A stretch of 64,000 nucleotides of DNA from Cydia pomonella (lineage: Eukaryota > Arthropoda > Insecta > Lepidoptera > Tortricidae): positions 5,815,349 to 5,879,348 of the forward strand of contig NC_084715.1 in assembly GCF_033807575.1 (NCBI RefSeq). The letters are read 5' to 3'. The notes beneath the pieces are model-generated. The model was given only the letters and a program-made list of their open reading frames with translations, made no database searches and was not told where the DNA came from. Below, one piece after another: positions 23,401 through 33,302 of this stretch. Every line of letters starts with the position of its first letter. Positions within the stretch are counted from its first letter, which is position 1. The translations under genes and the position numbers were made by a program.

Positions 23401-23676
23401 AACACAAGCCTTCTTAAGCTTACTTTGGGGCTTAGTCAATTTGTGTAATTGTCATATACTATTTTTTTTTTTCATTCCGATCATTGATACTTGACAAGCA
23501 ATCATAGAGGCTGTCAAACACTCCTTAAATTACAATTTTCTGTCCAGGGTTTTGGAGCCATGAATTACAAATGGGTATTTGAAGCAATCGAACGCCTGGA
23601 TGCTCAGAAGCCAGCAGAAGCGTCTGAAGACCAGAAGCCAGCAGAAGCACCTGAAGACCAGAAGACGCAAGGATAA
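14415..23676 (+). CDS. Divergent 4-hydroxyphenylpyruvate dioxygenase paralogue (HPPD1)
   Basis: Ten coding exons keep one frame: 14415-14510, 16638-16739, 17383-17592, 19528-19628, 20665-20769, 21332-21419, 21803-21925, 22396-22551, 22972-23055 and 23548-23676, giving 397 aa. Start ATG 14415 has a good context; an acceptor just before it (ends 14392) suggests an upstream 5' UTR exon. The protein is a vicinal-oxygen-chelate, Fe(II) enzyme of the HPPD type. The motifs HGDFVKDVAF and YGDNTHTL are present, and the iron ligands His180 (IDHV), His264 and Glu347 (FLEIL) are retained. Unlike HPPD2, the Gln just before the second His is Glu263, the KSQIQ segment is replaced by TSKASE, and GFGAGNF is GFGAMNY. 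The usual RGNL end is replaced by two copies of QKPAEA(S/P)EDQ. Two extra introns split exons that are single in HPPD2. All splice sites are normal, so it looks functional with altered chemistry or substrate. Confidence 0.85.
16406..16503. repeat. Foldback MITE in HPPD1 intron 1
   Basis: GTGATATAATCAAGGCTTTT at the left pairs with AAAAGCTCTCTATTATATCAC-type sequence at the right, and TAGGCAAC/GTTGCCTA pair in the middle. The flanks are AT-rich and there is no ORF. An (AAAT)n run follows near 16550-16577. Confidence 0.6.
17221..17260. repeat. Perfect 40-bp palindrome in HPPD1 intron 2
   Basis: Two exactly complementary 19-base arms (AAGGACATGTAATAGTTTT and its complement) are separated by only two bases. 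No flanking transposon end is visible. It lies about 120 bp before the exon 3 acceptor. Confidence 0.9.
17792..18063. mobile_element. Non-autonomous hAT-like MITE in HPPD1 intron 3
   Basis: The ends TAGGACTGCCATC and, inverted, TAGGGCTGCCATC are the terminal repeats. The 8-bp flanks CTCGCATT (17784-17791) and CTCGCGTT (18064-18071) match at 7 of 8 positions, as in an aged hAT target duplication. The interior contains repeated TCCGGG and CCCGGA blocks and no transposase. Confidence 0.8.
18848..19293 (+). mobile_element. 5'-truncated non-LTR retrotransposon with simple-repeat tail, HPPD1 intron 3
   Basis: One open frame to the stop at about 19174 reads NLWSNYTQKTFSALRVQYNN, then FRGLLGLPWRCSASAMFAEW and VRGSTNTLLRVIAER, the usual C-terminal end of a family of insect non-LTR RT ORFs. 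A short 3' UTR follows and ends in repeated TTTTCA units (about 19270-19292), a typical non-LTR tail. The frame is still open over about 100 codons, so the insertion is not very old. Only the 3' end was copied in. Confidence 0.85.
19792..20317. mobile_element. hAT-type non-autonomous element carrying a Bel/Pao gag-like fragment, HPPD1 intron 4
   Basis: The left end CAGTGGTTCCCAAAGT and the right end, inverted CAGCAGTTCTCAAACT, are Charlie-like hAT termini. GACCCA and GGGTCGCGAC blocks lie just inside. The flanks GATTAATG and GATTAGAG agree at 6 of 8 bases. Inside, on the plus strand (about 19960-20152), a frame encodes LKQLKLPTEHWDFVLCY and then KLDTKLQREFEE. This resembles the DUF1759 region of Bel/Pao LTR retrotransposon gag proteins. 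Only a fragment is present; protease, RT and integrase are absent. Either a hAT element captured the fragment or the retroelement piece was inserted and decayed. Confidence 0.6.
20467..20591. repeat. Foldback MITE just upstream of HPPD1 exon 5
   Basis: TTCCCATTTGTCCCCCC on the left pairs with GGGGCGGAGACAAATAGGAA on the right. A second pair (GGAGACAGATAGGAAT / ATTCCAATTTGTCCCCGTCT) lies inside it. It ends about 75 bp before the exon acceptor. Confidence 0.6.
23333..23470 (+). mobile_element. tRNA-derived SINE, 3' part only (HPPD1 last intron)
   Basis: The stretch GATATTTGTTCCTGAGTC, TTTTCCATGTATTTAAGTAT, GTACCCACAACACAAGCCTT and CTTAGTCAATTTGTGTAAT is the body of the SINE that is fuller at 52499-52715 and 60630-60860. 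The tRNA-like head is missing, so this copy is 5'-truncated. It ends about 75 bp before the last HPPD1 exon. Confidence 0.82.
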
Positions 23677-23714
23677 TCAAACAGAACATCGTAATGCACT
23701 TAAATATTGTAATC

Positions 23715-23720
23715 AATAAA
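23715..23720 (+). terminator. Poly(A) signal of HPPD1
   Basis: AATAAA lies 39 bp after the HPPD1 stop codon, giving a very short 3' UTR. Confidence 0.75.
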
Positions 23721-26091
23721 CTTTACATACTTTAAATGGCTGTTTTATTTCTCACACATAATTGATTACATTGACTCTTTGGCTTGGCAGGGCAAGATAT
23801 TCTAGGTTTTTATGCCTATAGTCTAGTTTTTTTAGCATTAGAAAGAAATTTTTAAAATTTCTACGCGTGTTTTTATTTAAAAACACTTTTGAAACATAAA
23901 TCAATGCAAATATATACCAAATATATATGAGTATCATATACGATCTTTTACATTCTTTGGCGTTCACAAGTAATATAGTAACTGATTGTTTCATTTTTTC
24001 TGAAGCTATTTTTTCAGAGCTAATTGAGAATTGTATATTGTAGGCCTACCTATTTGCTTTAAATATGAGAGTCGAAAGCTTATCTCATAATATGAATATT
24101 TTATATCATGGTAATCTTAAAATTTCCAAATATGTACAATTATATGCCTACTTTTCTCCAATCACAGGTACACGTGTCAGATATTTTTCCAGAAACTTAA
24201 GTATTGCGCCATAATTTGAAGCAGTTATGCAAATGAGAGCCAGGTTGACGCAAGCAACCCTGTGGTATTTTATATGAAGCTTGGGAAGTGGGGTGGATGC
24301 GCGCGCGACTAAAATCCAACCGATAAAACAAGTGAGGAGCGCGTGCGCTGAGTTAAATTGTCCATGGAGCTGGCATTTTGATTGTAAACTTTATCGTGGT
24401 CCAATATAGTTGATAATCGCTTGCATGTTTTTCATTGTTGAAAATTTAGCAAGAATTAAACTAGTCAGATTTGTTGCAGTATCTCTATAGAAACTTATGA
24501 TTATCTTACTTTTAAAATACAAATGACCGTTGTTACCTAACTTATCATAAATAGGTGTATCAATTACTAATTATACTAGACTACTGATATTCAATATAAT
24601 TAAAATCAAGATACGTTTCCTATCAATAATGTTTTTTTTAACCTTTGCTTTTGGAGATGTTTTTATTTCGTACTTTTTTCATTGCATTTTTAAATGCTAA
24701 CCGTCTTCGGGTGCTTGTAGGTAGCTAAATGCACAGCTAAATGAACAGCTATCAGTAAGTCTTCGTTTAAATAAACTGTGTTATGATTTTGGTACCTGGC
24801 ATTTTGGTGCCTAGAGAGATTACAAATATACTTAGGTCTACCGCTAGCCGTAGGTCAAGAGTGTGACGCCACGCCACCCCATCTCTGTGCTGTTCTCGAG
24901 AGGAATCCAGTTTTCTATATCGAATGCCATTTGCATATTGTTTACCGGCTGCTTGCACAGTGGTTTGATGCTGTGTGAACTGTGGACAAACAGGTCAGTT
25001 TACTAAATAAATTTTCGGAAATTTTCCGAAGAAACAAATGGGTTTTGTGCCTTTAAGTTACTTTAAAATCACCATAACTTATTAACCTTTTGTGTGTGCA
25101 TAATTACCGAATTTTTAGTCATCTTTTACTCACCGAATTTTTAGTCATCATTTAACATTTTTTCGAAAACGTTTGTTGCGGCTCCTATCAACAAAGGGGA
25201 AGCGGGGACCGTACACCACGAAACCAGTTGGCCCATTTGCCGCGCCCCCCGCCGCCGCCTGTAGACGCCTAGCGAACCACTATATAGGCTCTGAGATACC
25301 CGCTCATTTGCGCGTTGTAGTTCATATGCAAATTAAAATATATTTTTATTTTCATGCAATTTAAGAGTAGCTTTGTGGAACTTAAATCAGAAGCATTTTA
25401 AAAGTTTCTGCGATTTTTATTTCATACTCAAGACTTAAAGCTTGAACAACTTTTTTTATGCACAACCGAAGTTCGAACCCACGATTTTAGACTACTATAT
25501 CATATATTAAAGTCAAAAATGTATTGAGAGCTTCGTCTATATTTATTCCGTCGCTGGTTTGCAAATATCGATTGATTGTATATTATTAAAAAATAGAATA
25601 GAAATCATGCTTCGAATTTGACCGGTGATATTGATGGCGCTATAAGACTCCGTATAGTTCGAATTTTTAAGTTATCCGAATTTTAGGAAAGTTCTTAAGC
25701 AATGTTTCGACATCATAAGAAAATGCAACTGTATTATGCAGTAATTTTAGTTGCCAAAAAATTTACTTTTGACTATCCATTGACCACAAAACATATGGCG
25801 CAGAACAGCAGTATCTATTTGAGCTCTCAAAGAGAGCACGATGTTTCTTAGACATCTCTTTTACAATAATTAAGTAACTCTTTGTTAGAAATTGCATGTT
25901 ATTATCAACGAAAAACTACTTGTAGCGGTGAATTTTCCTCATGACTGTGTTATTGAAAACGGCCCACTGTGCAATGGAGGCTCGGCGCTACGCAGCAACA
26001 GTGTTCATTTGCTTATCGTATGATTGTCTCACCACGCCTCCACATTGGCACCTTAGATTCTAAAGATATGTCTATTCGAACTGATAAATAT

Positions 26092-26188
26092 AGTTCGTGT
26101 CATTCACGATGACGCGCAGATTTGTCAAATTTAATCTTTAATTATATAACAATAAGAGTCAAGGCACGCGTCTTCGTGACTGACACGA
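26092..26188. repeat. Foldback MITE, family 3 (copy a)
   Basis: AGTTCGTGTCATTCACGATG at the left pairs with the CGTCTTCGTGACTGACACGA end. GCAGATTTGTCAAATTTAAT lies inside. Copies occur at 26879-26954 (shorter) and at 53566-53663 (opposite orientation). Confidence 0.72.
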
Positions 26189-26878
26189 TTAATAACGGGA
26201 TGACAGATGCTACGAAAAGTCACGTGACTATTTTCATACATAATTTTGTCAACTTGGCTAAGCCCCCTGAAGCGAACCTTCCATTTAATAGTCTTAAATT
26301 TTCAAAAAAATCATGTTGCACCTGCAGTGCAAACTTTATATTGTTCGTCTGTCTGTTTTGGTCTGTTTAATATCCGTTATGGTTTTCTAAATCATCGCCG
26401 AATGTCATTTCCCAACTGTATGTTTGGAAAACAATTTAAAAACGCAATGTTTTAGGTAGCAGAATGACTTTGTAAGTCTAATACGAAACATAAAGTTTAT
26501 TTTTGTAATCTAACATCGTTCCATCGTTCACAGTTCAACTAACACGCTCCTCCTCGCTTCGCTCGTCGTCGCACCGATCTTATCCCTGTCAAATGTCTAG
26601 ACGATATCGTATATTTTTTTAGCCATATGAATTATTTGACGAAAGATATTTTCCAAATGTTGTATATCATAATAATAACTGCCAAGTAAAACCTAATAAT
26701 GGAAGTTTGCCGAATGTTGGTTGCCAAAGTAAATGATCTGCGAAAAGTTGGTTTGCAAGTGAAATTCGGGCAATAAGGCGAAAAGGCAGAACACCATTTC
26801 TTATATTTCTATCTTAGGAACAACAAAGAACAGTAGTAAAGTAGTAGTGAGTAAATAGTATTAAAATTTCACTGTACA

Positions 26879-26954
26879 GTTCGTGTCATCCATTATGACC
26901 TTTAATTTCATGACAATACGAATCAGGGTAAGCGTCGTCGTGAATGACATGATC
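26879..26954. repeat. Foldback MITE, family 3 (copy b, internally deleted)
   Basis: It has the same GTTCGTGTCATCCATTATGA left end and GTCGTCGTGAATGACATGA right end as copy a about 0.8 kb away, with a shorter centre. Confidence 0.65.
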
Positions 26955-27252
26955 TGTAGACGACTGCAAGCAAGGAAGTAAGCTAGCTGATAATTTAATA
27001 AACAGCTACCGACTTTATTCAGACAAACAAATTGAGAAACAAAATCGTGGAAAATTCCACTTATGTGGACGCCGCTTTACTTTCGACTTGTTTTCGTATA
27101 CATAATAAGAACATTTCTGGTTCCAATATAAAACGGACGGAAGATAACAGGTCCCTAGTTCTTGTGACATTGCCACACTAAACTGTTGTTTTTATAACCC
27201 GGAAAATTTCCAAACGTGATATTTTTAAGCTTAAACGGATTAATATTTGACA

Positions 27253-30200
27253 ATGGTGAGTTTTTTTCTATTTATCATGGAAAAGTGAAGCTTTCTTGTT
27301 TTATTTATGGATTGAATATAAATTAATCGAGTAGAGCTTCAAAGGTTTAAATCGAATATTCCAGATTTAAGTTCAGATCAAGGATTTAGGTGTGTAAAAT
27401 ATTTTGCCTAAAAGCCTTGTATGTTAAATATGTATCATAAAAATGTGGCTTTCCATCATGGCATTTCATTGAAGTTTAACACTTAATAACACTTGCTCCT
27501 TCTGGGCTATCTAAATCGCTGCCAACTTATCTTGGTCTGACTCTAGAATGGTCCTTATTGCACATGAAACATAAAGACCCATATCTAATGGAAAGCCACA
27601 TATTCTAAAATGGCAGTGAATTATCAGAGTAGCTTAATCAGAGCTTAATAAATTCCAATCATTTGTTAATTGTATGAAAACATTGAAAACAATAAACGTA
27701 CTTATAACATCCCTGCTACTAAGTTTTAAAATTAGATATCCTCTATCTTTTTGGCCCCTTGACACAAAATATATAATAAAGCCCGACCAGAAATATATGA
27801 TCATTGTTAAGAGGGCGCTGTTATTCTCATGTATAGGGTGACAGTTCAGTATAGTATGTAAAAATTAGTTCCAATGAAATTCCGCAATATGGCGCGTGAT
27901 CATAATATATATTATTGGTCAGGCTTTAATTGCATATTGAATGTCATTAGCGGGTCTACTGCGAATTTTCATTCGCGATTATAACAAAAATTGTGTACAA
28001 AAGCCAGAGATTAAAGTGAAATAATAATTGTTTCCGAAATTACAGTTTTATGGTGTCAATATTGACAAGTATGTCACAATAACCGTTTGTTTTTCTTTGT
28101 TTTCCACTTTTTAACTACCAACGCAAATTTTATATGTTTGACACCAATGTATGTCTGTCTGTGGCATCGTAGCTCTCCAACGGATGGGCCGATTTCGATG
28201 CGTTTTTTTACGTGATATCGAGTTTGCTTGCGATGGTTCTTAGCTTTGTTTGAACCAAACCCAGCAGTTTGAAGAGTATCGGGTATTTTCCAATTTTTCA
28301 TGTTTTTAATTTAATAGTTATTCGACAAGATTTGGTGAAATTAGTGGCTAGCAAAATCGTAAACGCTAGAGCCGACCGTTATACCCGACTCGAGCGAAAT
28401 AGGTAGGTACTTGTCTTACTTGTCTACTTGAGGAGCTCAGACCGACGGGTCTACATATTTAAGTAATTCAGAATAAAGCGCGAGACTTTTACCCAATTCA
28501 CATTTTTTAATGTAAGCTCTTTTGTTTTTTTTTACAGACCACGTATACAGATAAGGGAAAGAAACCTGAAAATGGGAAGTTCCTAGCGTTCGACCATCTC
28601 ACCTTTTGGGTGTCTAATGCCAAACAGGTAGGTGTCTGCAAATCTCTATAGAAGACATTACAATTGACAAGTTGTGTACAAAACGACACTTGTGATAAGT
28701 ATGGGACATACGTAATAAATAATTTATTCAATTATCACCATAACACGTCACTACCTCGAAGACAAGAATAGTGTCCCTTCTTAAATTTGTAAAAGCTCTG
28801 GTTTCCTAGGAAAACAGATCTTAACTCACCCTATCTTTACAATAAGATTGACGAATTATCAGTTAACATTGTAGTCAATATTAGTATTTGCCAATTATTG
28901 CCCTTTAATTTTTAAATTAAGATTAAATGTTTGACATTTTCTTCGTGATATATTTTCCAGGCCGCCAGTTACTACGTGACCAGGTTCGGGTTCGAGCCGC
29001 TGGCTTTCAAGGGCTTGGAGACTGGCTCCAGGAAACTGTCTTCGGTTGCTGTCAGATTAAATAAGGTAAGATAATACAAACACTTCTCTGGATAAAGTAC
29101 CTACTAACAGTTACCTAGATTGATTCATGGAATATTCAACTTTTGTTTAATGCATTCAGGCGTAAAGAAAGAACATACATCTCAGATATTAATATCTAAA
29201 ATTATTCTTAAATACTAAATCTAAAATATTCTAATTACAGATTTTACATACATATTTTGAAATAGAAACACTCGTAACTTTTTTTTTAGATCGTATTCGT
29301 TCTCCAAGCGCAATACGAGCCCGAAGACTCCCAACTTTCAAACGAAGTAGCTTACCACGGCGACTTCGTGAAGGACGTCGCCTTTCAAGTTGAAAATCTG
29401 GATTACATCTTGTCGTACGCTAAGAAACAAGGAGCTGTAGTTGTGAAGGATCTCTGGGAGGAACGCGATGAATATGGGGTGGTCAGGATGGCCGTGTTGA
29501 AGACGGTACGTTAACGCTGCAGCGCCGCCAGCGCCAGCAGAACATTTTCTGGTACACATTTTTTAGTTTTCGTCCTTCAAGGCATATCCAGCAGCCTCCC
29601 TACATGCTTCACGCTTCGTCAGTATCTCGTCCACGAGATGGATTTATCGAGGGCGAGATACTGCCTCAGCACTCATGTGCTACGAGTAAGTCTGATAAAG
29701 ATTGTAACTTCTTAAGAGGAAAGAGGATGGCCGATCCTCCACACAAACATAGTCCCCATTTTCTCTCTGGATGTTGACATTATGGGAAATATTTTTACAC
29801 AATTTTATGTATATTAACCATAGCTATGTCCCTACGTTTGACTTTTTTCGATTTATTTATTATTGTAAAAATTAGGAGCGAAAGACAGTTTTCATACAAA
29901 ATTTTAAATACTTCTACATACCTCCTATAATAATTAATAATTCGAAAAAAAATCAAACGTAGAGGCATAGCTGTTGTCGAGATACAACAAATAGCGTCAA
30001 AATATTTTCAATAATGTTAATACTTGTTGATTTTCTGTGCTTTATACAGAAGGATATATAACTTCGCAACTTTCGAAAAATAATATCGACTTGCATAAAT
30101 CACTAACCAATTAATCCACGTTGGTCGTGATGGTGAATTCAATGTAATTTATACCTACTGGTTCTGTTTCGTATATAGTAACTAGTTCCATTTTTACAGT

Positions 30201-32889
30201 ACGGCGATAACACACACACTTTAGTCGATCGGACCAACTACAAAGGACCATTCTTGCCTGGATACCAACTGTTACAGCAGGATCCTATCAACAAATTCTT
30301 GTGAGTATCTCTTTATATGTTCCCTGATTCAGGGTGACGGGAAAACCTTTAGGTACTTACTTTACTTACTTATTTTTTGTTTAGTTTCCACAACAATATA
30401 TTGAAAACTATCATCATAAAATATCATTACTATAATGACCTCGTAGATCTGCAGAGGTTTATTATTCGTAGTTTCGTATACAGTGGTATCCCAGATTTGG
30501 TCTACGTAGTGTCTAAAATGTGTCAAACGTAAGAGACTTTGGACGGAGTACCCTATAGACCGATCATATTATTATTTTTGAAAATGATTAAAATAACCAC
30601 CTTTATCAAGTCACATAAAGCATGCATAAAGCACCACAAACAGTAATTTTACTAAGAGTGTTGTTTTTAGGCCTAAAGTGGAGATAAACTTCATTGACCA
30701 CGTGGTCGGCAACCAGCCTGACAACGGTATGGAAACGGCCGCGTCGTGGTACGAGCGGTGCTTGCAGTTCCACAGGTGAATTATCTAACCTATTGTCCGA
30801 GTCCAAGAATATCCTCTTTGGGTCACTGAACCACACCTTGCTAATGATTGGCAAATGCCCATCAGCTGCAATTTTATTGTAAAATTCAGCAGTGGTGACT
30901 TTCCTACAAAAATTAGGTAAGGTTTCAATTACTGGATTTTTTCTGTGCCAACAGCTGGGTATTTTACCCTTTAGCTAAAAAATCTGTCAAATAAAATAAT
31001 TTTGTTATGGATTTACGTTGTCCAAAATACTTACCGCCTCCAGCGAGATTCGAACTCGAGAGACTTTATTGAACACCGGTCTAGCTGCCTTTGATCCACT
31101 CGACCCCCTCCTCCGCCATTTCTTGATTCCTTTCATTGTTGCGGGACTCAGTTTATTACTGGTCCAGTACGGTATTTCAGAAAGAGTTCAAAAGGCCGCG
31201 AGTTTGAATCACGCGGTGAATTTTTCCATAGCTTTGATAGTTTATATATTCTCTCAGGTTTTGGTCAGTAGATGACAAGCAAGTGTGCACAGAGTACTCC
31301 GCCCTCCGCTCCGTCGTGATGGCCAACTGGGAGGAAACAGTCAAGATGCCCATCAACGAACCGGCTGCTGGGAAGAAGAAAAGTCAGATCCAGGAGTACG
31401 TGGAGTACCATGGGGGCGCTGGTGTGCAGCATATAGCTCTTAATACGGAAGATATTATTACTGCGGTGAGTAGTTAGTTGGTTATTGTCTATGGTAAGAC
31501 AATAGGAAAAGGAAGGTAGGAACATTAATCGATTGGAAACGAAAGATCTCAGTACAAAATCGCTAGCTTGAGTGTGAGTTGTAGAGTGAGAGAGGAGGGA
31601 CGGGTAAGGGGTAGGGTGCAGACGAGGGGGTAGCAGTAAATTTCATTTTGATATGAATGGATGAGATATGGCCTAGGGCGGACGCTGCAACTCAGTGCCT
31701 AAATCAACTGAAACAAAATATGATCTCAGGGCACTGGTCACCGAATGGTTATTATATTATAAGAGATGAAGAAAAGAGACGACGTTAACAAGATAAAGAA
31801 AGCTACTTTGTCGTCAGGCACCACCTTAAAAAATCCAAGGAGATGACGCGATTTACTGAAATGTTCACTGGTCGAAATTCTCTAGTCAACTAGAGAAATG
31901 GAAAACCTCATTAAATCTCAATCATTTCAGATAACAAACCTACGCGCCCGAGGCGTCGAATTCCTCTCCATACCCTCAAAATACTACAAGCTCATTCGCC
32001 ATCAGCTAGCGCACAGTAAAGTGAAGGTAGCTGAGAGCATAGACATCCTGGAGAAGCTGAACATCCTGATAGACTACGATGATGACGGATACCTGCTGCA
32101 GATCTTCACGAAGAACACGCAGGACCGACCGACCTTGTTCTTGGAGGTTATACAGAGGAGGAATCACAATGTAAGTAGATTGCTGGACTTACAGTGCGAG
32201 CGCGAACTGCGTGCATTTTTGACATGAGGAAATGGATAGGTGTGGGCTGCGCCGTGCATCGAGGGTGAGGGTGTGGGAGAAAGATCCCCTCTTGCTGTGC
32301 CCTTATTATCCTCGCAATTCCTTTGCGAAATGTACATTGGAGTGTGAAATAAGTAAAGATCTTATTTTTTTCGAAGATACGGACGATATGAGGAAAAATA
32401 ACTCCTTTTCTTTAATAATTTTCATTTGGAAGGCTAAATCAATAACTCGATTTAAAAGTATCTACTTACTTATACTGACAACATAACTGGTGTGCAATTT
32501 ATACTACGTATAAAATTTCGCCAACTGCCTCTCTATCCCACGAATATAGTCAATATAGAAGAGCGATAGAGAGGCAGATAACGAAATTTCAATCACGACA
32601 CAAATCCTCAGCTGAAGGGCTACCGCGAACCACGTTCGACGTGTTGCCTCCCTGTCACGCTTACGTACGAATTTACGAGTGCGACAGAGAGGCAACACGT
32701 CGAACGTGGTTCGCGGTAGGCCCTCTGGTATTCTGGTAGAGCGCACCTTGACAAAACTTGTGCCGACTTTCTACGTTGTTATGTTGAAAATATATATTTT
32801 TATTTTGTTTTCAGGGTTTTGGCGCCGGGAACTTCAAGACCCTATTCGAATCGCTCGAGCTAGAGCAAGAGAAACGAGGCAACCTGTAA
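27253..32889 (+). CDS. HPD: 4-hydroxyphenylpyruvate dioxygenase (HPPD2, canonical copy)
   Basis: Nine coding exons: 27253-27255, 28538-28627, 28961-29065, 29290-29505, 30200-30300, 30671-30775, 31258-31465, 31931-32170 and 32815-32889, giving 380 aa, the normal family length. The first coding exon is just the ATG, followed directly by gtgagt; exon 2 then gives TTYTDKGKKPENGKFLAFDH as expected for insect HPPD. The enzyme converts 4-hydroxyphenylpyruvate plus O2 to homogentisate and CO2 in tyrosine catabolism. Iron ligands are His182 (FIDHV), His265 (GVQHIAL) and Glu348 (FLEVIQR). Pocket residues are all kept: Gln264, the KSQIQ segment (248-252), INEP and GFGAGNF. The C-terminus ends in EKRGNL as usual. 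It lies 3.6 kb downstream of HPPD1 in the same orientation and is its tandem duplicate. It lacks two introns that HPPD1 has. Confidence 0.96.
27489..27543. repeat. Half-copy of foldback family 2 (HPPD2 intron 1)
   Basis: ACACTTGC, TCTGGGCTATC, CGCTGCCAACTTATCTTGGT and CTGACTC correspond to the right arm of the complete element at 8743-8887. The other arm is absent. Confidence 0.65.
28075..28345. repeat. Dispersed repeat in HPPD2 intron 1
   Basis: The string ATGTATGTCTGTCTGTGGCA, followed by TCGTAGCTC, AACGGATGGGCCGATTTCGA and TGTTTGAACCAAA, is a motif order found in many moth introns as an interspersed repeat. It ends about 190 bp before exon 2. Its class (Helitron-like or retroposon) cannot be decided here. 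Confidence 0.5.
29619..29666. repeat. Short member of foldback family 1
   Basis: GTCAGTATCTCGTCCACGAG and GGGCGAGATACTGCCTC form a short inverted pair resembling the arms at 104-197 and 46935-47030. Confidence 0.5.
29822..29972. repeat. Foldback MITE in HPPD2 intron 4
   Basis: AGCTATGTCCCTACGTTTGA at the left and TCAAACGTAGAGGCATAGCT at the right are inverted copies extending about 35 bases each. The centre is AT-rich and no gene is present. Confidence 0.72.
31023..31230. repeat. Foldback element with tRNA T-arm-like ends (copy b), beside HPPD2 exon 7
   Basis: The left arm, inverted, reads CTCGAGTTCGAATCTCGCTG and GGAGGCGGTAAG; the right arm has GCCGCGAGTTTGAATCACGC. Both have the shape of a T-arm with a TTCGAAT-like loop. 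The TATTGAACACCGGT segment is shared with the element at 4897-5046. The arms are further apart here and less alike. It ends 27 bp before the exon 7 acceptor, so it occupies most of the intron's 3' end. Confidence 0.6.
32513..32589. repeat. Short foldback in HPPD2 last intron
   Basis: AAATTTCG, CTGCCTCTCTATC and the inverted GATAGAGAGGCAG with CGAAATTT form about 25-base arms. Confidence 0.65.
32614..32725. repeat. Foldback MITE, family 4 (copy a), HPPD2 last intron
   Basis: The arms GGGCTACCGCGAACCACGTT and CGACGTGTTGCCTC pair almost perfectly over about 45 bases with GAGGCAACACGTCG and CGGTAGGCCCTC. A related, more degenerate copy lies at 35876-35974. It ends about 90 bp before the last HPPD2 exon. 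Confidence 0.78.
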
Positions 32890-33296
32890 TTTAATTTTAG
32901 TTATATGATTACAAGGTCAACCACCATAAGTCGTCAGGCCGGATAAATAGCTTGATTAATGCAAATTTTAGCGTGTTCTACGCAATCAAATATTCATTTG
33001 ACGAATTTATACAAGATTTATCAAATCTGTGTTCGAAAAGAAAAGCAACGCTATTTTTGTATAAAAAACGGTTCAGTTTTTTTTAGCCATAACTATCTAG
33101 TAATATTTAGGGGTGAGATGACTTTAAGAATAACTTTTTTATGTCGACGATATTATTACGACATCCATAAAAATCCATAAAACCGGCTCGCGGGCGTAAA
33201 TAAACATATCCTTCTAAAGTCCCTTTTTACGACATAGGTATAAATTAAGTAGGTACCTAAATATTTTTTGTAAGAAATTGCCATATTAGTGTGTAA

Positions 33297-33302
33297 AATA
33301 AA
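33297..33302 (+). terminator. Candidate poly(A) signal of HPPD2
   Basis: An AATAAA is followed by a GT-rich stretch about 410 bp after the HPPD2 stop. It is the clearest such site before the convergent SEC62 gene. Confidence 0.55.

Larger units (their letters stand above)
23721..27252. other. HPPD1-HPPD2 intergenic region
   Basis: No third gene is visible between the two paralogues. There is a direct duplication of about 25 bp (ACCGAATTTTTAGTCATC, twice at 25108-25150) and two foldback copies at 26092-26188 and 26879-26954. The HPPD2 promoter must lie toward the right end, but no convincing TATA box or initiator can be singled out. Confidence 0.5.

Noticed and set aside
14415..23676. HPPD1 as a pseudogene
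   Set aside because: All ten exons are open, phases match, every splice site is GT/AG and the iron triad is intact; its divergence is concentrated in specific positions.
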